Shown here one piece after another: positions 1-4,499 of a DNA stretch of 5,661 nucleotides. The notes under the pieces were generated by a model. That model did not search any database. It saw only the letters and a program-made list of their open reading frames with translations, and was not told the DNA's origin. How positions within the stretch are numbered: the stretch's first letter is position 1; each line of letters starts with the position of its first letter. This stretch comes from Candidatus Hydrogenedentota bacterium. GTDB lineage: Bacteria; Hydrogenedentota; Hydrogenedentia; Hydrogenedentales; SLHB01. The translations under genes and the position numbers were made by a program. The stretch covers positions 1 to 5,661 of the forward strand of contig SKRY01000349.1 of the NCBI GenBank assembly GCA_007118235.1, in the 5' to 3' direction.

Positions 1-410
1 ATTACATCATGGGCGAAGCCCAAGTCAGGTATCCTCAATACGATGAGGGCAACGAGGTCGTGTACATGAAACACAACATGGACAATGGGAAGTGGTACAA
101 TATTCGCGTCTTCATGTCCGCCGAGAATCTCTGGGTGTTCTTCGGCCCTGACCCCACGGAAGACGATGCCATAGAGACCGGCACGAACTACCTGGAATTT
201 CCAGGCGCCGAACCCCTTCTTGCCCCTTCCGCGCATGCGCATGGCGACAGTGAAGATGTCCATCCGCTGACGGTTTCAGAAACCGCGCACTTGAAGTTAA
301 CGGTTGACGCGAGTGAAAGTAACCCCACTAGGTTTTGGTTCGATCGAATCTTCGTGCTTAAGTATGGGTTTGAGAACCTGGGGCTCGGAGAGCACTATCA
401 CTGGCATTGA
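1..410 (+). CDS. 3' end of an unrecognised gene, possible beta-sandwich C-terminus
   Basis: The reading frame is open to the left edge (codons from base 3 encode Tyr-Ile-Met-Gly...) and ends at a TGA at 408-410. The ATG at 9 has no room for a visible ribosome binding site, so I treat the gene as truncated at its 5' end, with about 135 codons visible. I do not recognise the family. The visible part alternates hydrophobic and polar residues (WYNIRVFM, LWVFFGPD, HLKLTVDAS) and ends with a FWFDRIFVLKY segment. That pattern resembles the closing strands of jelly-roll or carbohydrate-binding-like domains; this is inference from pattern only. The middle is rich in His, Asp and Glu (AHAHGDSEDVH), and the protein ends in HYHWH, which could bind metal. 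By eye its base composition is clearly less GC-rich than the genes to the right. It lies 57 bp upstream of the WD40/dockerin gene on the same strand and could share its transcript. Confidence is good for coding, low for function. Confidence 0.7.
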   Translation, partial: YIMGEAQVRYPQYDEGNEVVYMKHNMDNGKWYNIRVFMSAENLWVFFGPDPTEDDAIETGTNYLEFPGAEPLLAPSAHAHGDSEDVHPLTVSETAHLKLTVDASESNPTRFWFDRIFVLKYGFENLGLGEHYHWH

Positions 411-419
411 GCGTAGTGG

Positions 420-452
420 TGGGCCGGGCGCCGCCCGCGCGCGTCCGGCCCA
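420..452 (+). other. GC-rich hairpin between the partial gene and the WD40 gene
   Basis: Bases 420-430 (TGGGCCGGGCG) pair with 442-452 (CGTCCGGCCCA). This gives an 11-bp stem with one G-U pair and an 11-nt loop. No T-run follows on either strand, so it is not a classical intrinsic terminator. It ends 5 nt before the GGAGGG ribosome binding site of the next gene. It could therefore attenuate read-through, punctuate an operon or stabilise a processed mRNA end. The structure is seen in the sequence; the role is inferred. Confidence 0.4.
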
Positions 453-457
453 GAAAC

Positions 458-463
458 GGAGGG
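458..463 (+). promoter_or_regulatory. Ribosome binding site of the WD40/dockerin gene
   Basis: GGAGGG is a strong Shine-Dalgarno match. It lies 4 nt before the ATG at 468 and 7 nt before the next in-frame ATG at 471. The second spacing is nearer the usual optimum, so translation may really start at 471. The two choices differ by a single methionine. Confidence 0.7.
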
Positions 464-467
464 TAGG

Positions 468-2573
468 ATGATGCGAAGGTTTGGAAGAGTGACGATGGCG
501 TGCGCCTGCGCGGCGTTTGTGTTGGGCGCATTTCTTATCACGATGCCGGTCCGGGCGGACGCCCCGGAACGGGTGGAACCGGCGCGGGTGTTTGGCTTGG
601 TGGGCTCCAACGCATCGGCGCGGGCGTTCTCGCCCGTGGACGATCTCATTGTGATCGGCGGTTCGCATGGCGCCGTGCTTGATTCCAGCACGGGCGAGGT
701 GGTTACGCGTTTCATCGGACACACCGCTTCGGACGCATCCTTTTCCGAGGATGGCAAGCGCTTGCTTACGTACTCGGAGGGGGGACGCGAGGCCCGCTTG
801 TGGGACACCGAAACCTGGGAAACCGTGTTAAGCAGCGGCTCCGCTCGTGTGTATTCGGCCGCCCTGTCCCGGGATGGGCGGTATATGCTCACGGGTGAGA
901 TAGGCTCGGCTCGCTTGATAGATGCGAATACAGGAGACACGCTGCACACGTATGTCTATGAATACGAATACTATGGCACATTTCGCGTCAGTGGAGTGGC
1001 GTTGTGCCCGGAGGGGCGCATCGCCCTGACGGCGGGCCGCGATCTCCGCCTGTGGGATACGGAAACCGGGGAAATGATCCAGCAGCATGAGCCACGGTCT
1101 TCTCGTGAACTAGCGGTGGCCGTCTCGCCCGATGGGGAACGGTACATAACCGGACGCCAACGTGGACTAGCGCGCGTCTGGGACATGGAGACAAGGGAAC
1201 TCGTACAGAGTTTTTCTGAGCACCCTAGCCACCGCACCGTGCACACCGTGGCCTTTTCCCCGGATGGGCGCCACGCGCTTTCCCGCGCCCGCGGCCACCC
1301 GGCTTACATATGGGACATCGAAACCGGCGAGATCATACATGACTTGGGGCGCCGCACGGTTGTGTTTTCCCCGGATGGCTCCCGTCTGCTCGTGGGATCG
1401 GGCGCGGGCGCGCCCCGGCTGCTGGACGCCGCCACGGCCGAGGAAATCACCAGGTTCGTAGGCCCGACCGGGGGATCCCAGCAAGATGGCCCCATGGCCG
1501 TTTCGCCCGATGGGGCCACCGTGGCCAGCCGGAGTTCGAATTCGCAGGTGTGGATGTGGGACATCGCCAGTGGGGAGCGGCTCAGGACCCTTGAGTGGGA
1601 TATAGGGGAGCGGCTCAGGGATATGGTGTTTTCCTCCTGCGGCGAACGCCTGCTCTTGGGCTGGAGTTCCCAGACGTGGCTGGTGGATGCAGAAACAGGG
1701 GAACTCCTCCGGGTGTACTCGGACGACACGGTGGATTCTCGGTATGGGCCCGTGGAATTTTCCAGCGATGATCAGCGCCTCCTCACGGCGCAAGGGAGCC
1801 AAGTCCATCTCTGGGACGCCGAGAGCGGCGAGCAAGTGAGGGTGTTCGAGGACGCCGGGTCGGATGATTCGGTTACCTCCGTGGCGTTTTCGCCGGATGA
1901 TGACTATGTGCTTACTGGCTCCACGGACGGGGCCGCCCGGCTGTGGCATGCCGAAACCGGCTCGCTCATCCGGACGCTGGAAGGCCACGAAGGCTTAATC
2001 AGGTCGGTGGCGTTCTCACACGATGGCCGGCGTATCGTGACGGGGGCGAGCGCGATGACGGCGTCCGGTGATGACACGGCCCGGCTGTGGGACACGGAGA
2101 CCGGGGAGCACCTCCATACGCTCGAGGGCCACGAATCGTTCGCTTCCACCGGCACTTCCACCCGGACGGTCGAGTCCGTGGCGTTTTCTCCCGATGACCA
2201 ATTCGTTCTCACCGGTTCTCAAGATCGTACGGCCATATTATGGGACCCGGACACGGGCGAGGCCCTTCGCATGCTCGAAGGCCACAACAGGTGGGTAATG
2301 TCAATGGCGTTTACCCCCTCCGGAGACAAGATCCTGACCAGGGGGCACGACGGCCTCGTGTTCTTGTGGGAGGTCGACGAGGAATTGCGGCGGGTATACG
2401 GCGACGTCACCGGCGACGGCGAAGTCAACGCCAGGGACATCCAAGTCGTCATCAACGCGATCCTTGGCCTGGAAGTGGACCCCCTTCACCGGCCCGACGT
2501 CAAACGCAACGACACCGTCGACGCCCGCGACCTCCAAGCCGTGATCAACGTGGTGCTTGGCATCGAACAATAA
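468..2573 (+). CDS. Secreted WD40-repeat (about 14 blades) protein with C-terminal dockerin
   Basis: This is a complete 701-residue protein. Residues 1-32 form a Sec signal peptide: Arg at 3, 4 and 7, a hydrophobic core at about 9-26, and an Ala-Asp-Ala cleavage motif at 30-32. Residues 53-640 hold about 14 WD40-type blades of the form VAFSPDG...LTG...RLWDTETGE. The blade-closing [WL/I]D pairs or equivalents lie near 71, 112, 151, 196, 238, 282, 319, 364, 406, 449, 493, 541, 592 and 634. Fourteen blades would fit two seven-bladed propellers. The C-terminal blades (471-640) are the most canonical and carry LEGH motifs; several N-terminal ones have lost the Trp. Residues 645-701 form a type I dockerin-like pair of calcium loops: GDVTGDGEVNARD (Asp646, Asp650, Asp657) and DVKRNDTVDARD (Asp677, Asn681, Asp688), each followed by a helix of the form LQAVINVVLG. 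The second loop is degenerate, with Lys at position 3 and Asp in place of Gly. WD40 propellers are protein-binding scaffolds and dockerins bind cohesins, so an extracytoplasmic adaptor role is likely. No catalytic motif was seen. Partners are unknown. Confidence 0.93.
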   Translation: MMRRFGRVTMACACAAFVLGAFLITMPVRADAPERVEPARVFGLVGSNASARAFSPVDDLIVIGGSHGAVLDSSTGEVVTRFIGHTASDASFSEDGKRLLTYSEGGREARLWDTETWETVLSSGSARVYSAALSRDGRYMLTGEIGSARLIDANTGDTLHTYVYEYEYYGTFRVSGVALCPEGRIALTAGRDLRLWDTETGEMIQQHEPRSSRELAVAVSPDGERYITGRQRGLARVWDMETRELVQSFSEHPSHRTVHTVAFSPDGRHALSRARGHPAYIWDIETGEIIHDLGRRTVVFSPDGSRLLVGSGAGAPRLLDAATAEEITRFVGPTGGSQQDGPMAVSPDGATVASRSSNSQVWMWDIASGERLRTLEWDIGERLRDMVFSSCGERLLLGWSSQTWLVDAETGELLRVYSDDTVDSRYGPVEFSSDDQRLLTAQGSQVHLWDAESGEQVRVFEDAGSDDSVTSVAFSPDDDYVLTGSTDGAARLWHAETGSLIRTLEGHEGLIRSVAFSHDGRRIVTGASAMTASGDDTARLWDTETGEHLHTLEGHESFASTGTSTRTVESVAFSPDDQFVLTGSQDRTAILWDPDTGEALRMLEGHNRWVMSMAFTPSGDKILTRGHDGLVFLWEVDEELRRVYGDVTGDGEVNARDIQVVINAILGLEVDPLHRPDVKRNDTVDARDLQAVINVVLGIEQ

Positions 2574-2600
2574 CCAGCCCCACCCCGCCATCCACACAAC

Positions 2601-2632
2601 AGCCCAGGGTGCCTCGCCCTGGGCTTTTTTTT
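2601..2632 (+). terminator. Intrinsic terminator of the WD40/dockerin gene
   Basis: AGCCCAGGG (2601-2609) pairs perfectly with CCCTGGGCT (2617-2625) around a 7-nt loop, and an uninterrupted run of eight T (2625-2632) follows. This is a textbook rho-independent terminator 27 nt after the WD40/dockerin stop codon. The same hairpin lies just beyond the 3' end of the minus-strand tRNA, but on that strand it is followed by GTTGTGTGG rather than a T-run, so it would be a weaker stop there. Confidence 0.93.
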
Positions 2633-2642
2633 GTTTACATAA

Positions 2643-2719
2643 TGGTCGGGGCGGCCAGATTTGAACTGGCGACCCCCTGCTCCCAAAGCAGGTGCGCTAC
2701 CGGGCTGCGCCACGCCCCG
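2643..2719 (-). tRNA. tRNA-Pro (anticodon UGG)
   Basis: On the minus strand the 77 nt fold as a full cloverleaf. The acceptor stem CGGGGCG (2719-2713) pairs with CGCCCCG, followed by discriminator A73 and an encoded CCA (2645-2643). The D arm is GCGC-AGCCCGGTA-GCGC. The anticodon arm is CCTGC-TTTGGGA-GCAGG. The T arm is GCCAG-TTCAAAT-CTGGC. The loop TTTGGGA places TGG at positions 34-36, with G37 as expected for proline tRNAs. The C1-G72 pair and A73 are the bacterial tRNA-Pro identity features. The wobble U can read most or all CCN codons. The gene sits alone, convergent with the WD40/dockerin gene and divergent from the oxidoreductase gene. Confidence 0.97.
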
Positions 2720-2732
2720 ACCGAGCACTGGC

Positions 2733-2762
2733 ATTGTAGCACAGGCGACGGGGCGGGGCCAA
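2733..2762 (-). promoter_or_regulatory. Probable sigma-70-type promoter of tRNA-Pro
   Basis: Read on the minus strand, TTGGCC (2762-2757, 4 of 6 to TTGACA) and TACAAT (2738-2733, 5 of 6 to TATAAT) are separated by 18 nt. A start about 7 nt past the -10 box would leave only a few nucleotides of 5' leader before the mature tRNA, as is common for single tRNA genes. A GC-rich stretch follows the -10 box, as is typical of stable-RNA promoters. The match is by eye only. Confidence 0.55.
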
Positions 2763-2815
2763 AGCGGTGGCGCTGGCTCTCGAGAATGACCGCGCGGCGG
2801 CCCCGCGCGGGGGGG

Positions 2816-2848
2816 TTGACACGAGTCCAAGGGATTGGAGACTATGGT
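2816..2848 (+). promoter_or_regulatory. Candidate promoter of the oxidoreductase gene
   Basis: A perfect TTGACA (2816-2821) lies at the end of a G-run. The -10 is less clear: GACTAT (2840-2845, 18-nt spacer, 3 of 6) or TATGGT (2843-2848, 21-nt spacer, 4 of 6). The position suits the divergent start of a single-gene unit, since a terminator and an opposite-strand tRNA lie upstream. It would give an untranslated leader of roughly 120 nt. Confidence 0.4.
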
Positions 2849-2854
2849 ATTCCA

Positions 2855-2974
2855 ATTGTTCGCGGCGCGCGCGGAACTCGGGGGCGCTCGGTTCTGCCCA
2901 GGGCGCCTTGGCTGCCGCGCGCGGGCGTGAAGGGCACAGTCGCGTTTAACGGAGAAATAGTGGAGGAAGGTCTC
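2855..2974 (+). promoter_or_regulatory. GC-rich structured 5' leader of the oxidoreductase gene
   Basis: The stretch between the candidate promoter and the start codon has no convincing gene. It holds a long-range inverted repeat: CGCGCGCGG (2866-2874) pairs with CCGCGCGCG (2915-2923). Inside it GGCGC (2883-2887) can pair with GCGCC (2903-2907). The ribosome binding site region near 2962 stays outside this fold. I do not recognise any known riboswitch class; in such GC-rich DNA a chance structure is possible. Confidence 0.25.
2962..2970 (+). promoter_or_regulatory. Ribosome binding site fixing the oxidoreductase start
   Basis: GGAGGAAGG includes a full GGAGG core 8 nt before the ATG at 2975. 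It decides the start, because the frame is open far upstream through the tRNA and into the 3' part of the WD40 gene, where in-frame ATGs have no comparable site and would make no biological sense. Confidence 0.8.
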
Positions 2975-4366
2975 ATGAAGGCAAGGACGACCCGGCGCAC
3001 ATTCATGAAGCAGGCGGCCCTGGCGGGAGCCACGGCGCCCTTGATCCTGTCGGGGGCGGTGCGGGGCCAAAACAGACCGAAGCTGCGCCATGCCTCGATC
3101 GGCGTGGGCGGTCAGATGGGCATTCGGGATCTCATCAACATCAACGCGCATCCCGACGTGGAGATCGTGGCGTTGTGTGACGTGGATGAGCGCTACTTAG
3201 AGGAAGCGCTTGAGCACGGCGACGCGAATGTGGATCCCGATGTGCGCTTGTACCGGGATTGGCGGGAGTTGCTGGAGCAAGAGCAGGACAACATCGATTC
3301 CGTGAACATCGCGGTGCCCAATCACATGCACGCGCCCATCGCCATGTCGGCCATGCGGCGGGACAAGCATGTGTATTGCCAGAAGCCCTTGACGCATAGC
3401 ATTTATGAAGCCCGCAAACTGGCCGAGGAAGCCGCGAAACGGCCCCGGCTGGTGACGCAGATGGGCGTCCAGACGCATTCCGACGGCCGGTACAAGACGG
3501 CGGAGGCCATGATCCAGTTCGGCGTGGTGGGACGCATCAAGGAAGCGCATTCCTGGGACTTGGTCCGCTGGCATTACACCGGCGACTTCACGGATCCGCC
3601 CATGGAACGCCAGCCGGAATCCGGTATTGACCCGCCCGATTATCTCGACTGGGATCTGTGGCTGGGCGTCGCGCCGGAACGGCCGTTCAACGAGGAACTC
3701 TACCATACGCGCATGTGGCGGCGCTGGCATGACTTCGGCGGCGGCGCTCATGGGGACATGGCCGGTCACATGATGGATGTGGTCTTCACCGGCCTTGAGC
3801 TTACGGCGCCCCAATGGGTGATGAGCCACCGCTCGCCGCCGTATGAGGACACCTATTCGCCCGACAACGAGGTGTGTTACCACTTCCCGCAGACGCGGTT
3901 CACCGCGGGCGACATCAATTACTATTGGCACGACACCACCGAGATCGACACAAGTGATTGGCCCATCGACGAGGAATTGCCCGGCAACGGCTCGATGCTC
4001 ATCGGCGAACGCGGCGCGTTGTTCATCCCTCACGTCAGCCGGCCCGAGGTCTATCCCGCGGACGATCCGGAGTTGATGGAAGCCGTGGAAGCGTTCGACG
4101 AAGCGATCGGCAATGTGGGAGGCTCCATGGACGAGCATTATCTCGAATTCGTGGATGCGTGCCTGGGCCGCGGCGTGACGTCGACGCCGTTCGTGTATTC
4201 GGGCCGCATGACGGAAACGGTCTTGATGGGCAACATCGCCAACCGCTTCCAAGGCGAGCGCCTCGAATGGGATGCGCGGAATATGAAGTTCCCCAACAAG
4301 CCGGAAGCCGACCAGTACCTGCGCCGGGACTACCGCGAGGGCTGGGAGATCGAGGGACTCGGCTGA
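2975..4366 (+). CDS. Tat-exported Gfo/Idh/MocA-family NAD(P)-dependent oxidoreductase
   Basis: This is a complete 463-residue protein. The family oxidises or reduces sugars, inositols and related polyols with a pyridine nucleotide; the substrate here cannot be read from the sequence. Residues 1-31 look like a twin-arginine signal: TRRTFMKQAALAGA with Arg7-Arg8, a hydrophobic stretch to about 29, and GQ at 31-32. Folded, cofactor-loaded export to the periplasm is therefore likely. The Rossmann domain follows, with GVGGQMG at 43-49 for dinucleotide binding and LCDVDE at 67-72, whose Asp69 lies at the end of the second strand, as in NAD-preferring members. VPNHMHAP is at 114-121. CQKP at 135-138 supplies the catalytic-type Lys137, with Gln in place of the usual Glu of the EKP motif. 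GGGAHGDMAGHMMD at 255-268 carries His265 and Asp261, the usual active-site positions. The rest is the C-terminal alpha/beta substrate domain. Length is slightly above the family norm because of the signal. It is a single-gene unit with its own leader, and a hairpin follows it. Confidence 0.93.
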   Translation: MKARTTRRTFMKQAALAGATAPLILSGAVRGQNRPKLRHASIGVGGQMGIRDLININAHPDVEIVALCDVDERYLEEALEHGDANVDPDVRLYRDWRELLEQEQDNIDSVNIAVPNHMHAPIAMSAMRRDKHVYCQKPLTHSIYEARKLAEEAAKRPRLVTQMGVQTHSDGRYKTAEAMIQFGVVGRIKEAHSWDLVRWHYTGDFTDPPMERQPESGIDPPDYLDWDLWLGVAPERPFNEELYHTRMWRRWHDFGGGAHGDMAGHMMDVVFTGLELTAPQWVMSHRSPPYEDTYSPDNEVCYHFPQTRFTAGDINYYWHDTTEIDTSDWPIDEELPGNGSMLIGERGALFIPHVSRPEVYPADDPELMEAVEAFDEAIGNVGGSMDEHYLEFVDACLGRGVTSTPFVYSGRMTETVLMGNIANRFQGERLEWDARNMKFPNKPEADQYLRRDYREGWEIEGLG

Positions 4367-4406
4367 GCGCGCGCCGGCCAATCCGTTCGTAGCCGAGGAG
4401 TAGGGT

Positions 4407-4499
4407 ATGAGTCAGGCCTCCCCAACCGCCGCGGGTTCGTGCGGCGATTGGGGAGGCCTGCGTTTAGCGGCGGGACGCCGCCGGGTTACGCGTAGGTGA
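4407..4499 (+). CDS. Possible 30-residue small ORF overlapping the hairpin (doubtful)
   Basis: An ATG at 4407 is preceded by GAGGAG (4395-4400) with a 6-nt spacer, a good translation signal only about 40 nt downstream of the oxidoreductase stop. The frame runs 30 codons (MSQASPTAAGSCGDWGGL and an Arg-rich tail) to TGA at 4497-4499. It spans the whole hairpin and overlaps the last codons of the minus-strand gene. The good Shine-Dalgarno is the only support. The peptide sequence is largely dictated by the palindrome, so chance is the likelier explanation. Confidence 0.15.
   Translation: MSQASPTAAGSCGDWGGLRLAAGRRRVTRR
4413..4460. terminator. Long hairpin between convergent genes, probable bidirectional terminator
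   Basis: CAGGCCTCCCCAA (4413-4425) pairs perfectly with TTGGGGAGGCCTG (4448-4460). After one C-A mismatch, CGCCGC (4427-4432) pairs with GCGGCG (4441-4446). The stem has 19 pairs in 20 positions with an 8-nt loop. It lies 46 nt past the oxidoreductase stop and 25 nt past the stop of the minus-strand gene. Neither side has a real T-run, so it would act as a U-less terminator, a rho-assisted stop or an mRNA 3'-end stabiliser for both genes. A smaller hairpin (4467-4472 with 4476-4481) follows it. Confidence 0.65.

Noticed and set aside
370..401. TTGAGA with a CACTAT or TATCAC element as a promoter for the WD40 gene
   Set aside because: The -10 match is weak (3 or 4 of 6), the spacing of the better element is 20 nt, and it lies inside coding sequence; not enough to annotate.
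297..1988. Several long minus-strand open frames opposite the WD40 gene
   Set aside because: They are antisense shadows of a GC-rich repetitive gene. Their repeated motifs (for example SPVSVSHKRA) are the reverse reading of the WD40 repeats.
468..2573. The tandem repeats as a CRISPR or satellite array
   Set aside because: The repetition is at protein level, with about 30-45-residue periods and diverged DNA, as expected for WD40 blades. There are no uniform spacers.
2643..2719. tRNA-Pro as an attachment site of an integrated element
   Set aside because: No duplicate of the tRNA 3' end, integrase or phage-like gene is visible in the window.
2844..2930. A 28-codon ORF with GGAG 3 nt before its ATG in the oxidoreductase leader
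   Set aside because: The spacing is too short, the ATG overlaps the candidate -10 region and would lie upstream of the expected transcript start, and the peptide is low-complexity.
2240..2974. Upstream extension of the oxidoreductase reading frame, including a peptide starting MVGAARFELATPCSQ across the tRNA
   Set aside because: It reads through the WD40 gene in another frame, the terminator and the tRNA-Pro antisense strand. Translated tRNA peptides of this kind are a well-known database artefact. The Shine-Dalgarno and Tat signal fix the true start at 2975.
2486..3151. Minus-strand open frame of about 220 codons containing GVAQPGSAPALGAGG
   Set aside because: It is a translation of the tRNA-Pro gene itself, plus antisense of the flanking genes. 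This too is a common artefact, with no ribosome binding site and no domain.
3197..4381. A 394-codon minus-strand open frame opposite the oxidoreductase gene
   Set aside because: The sense strand encodes a clear family member with all motifs. The antisense frame is His- and Arg-rich, has no recognisable domain and is a GC-bias shadow.
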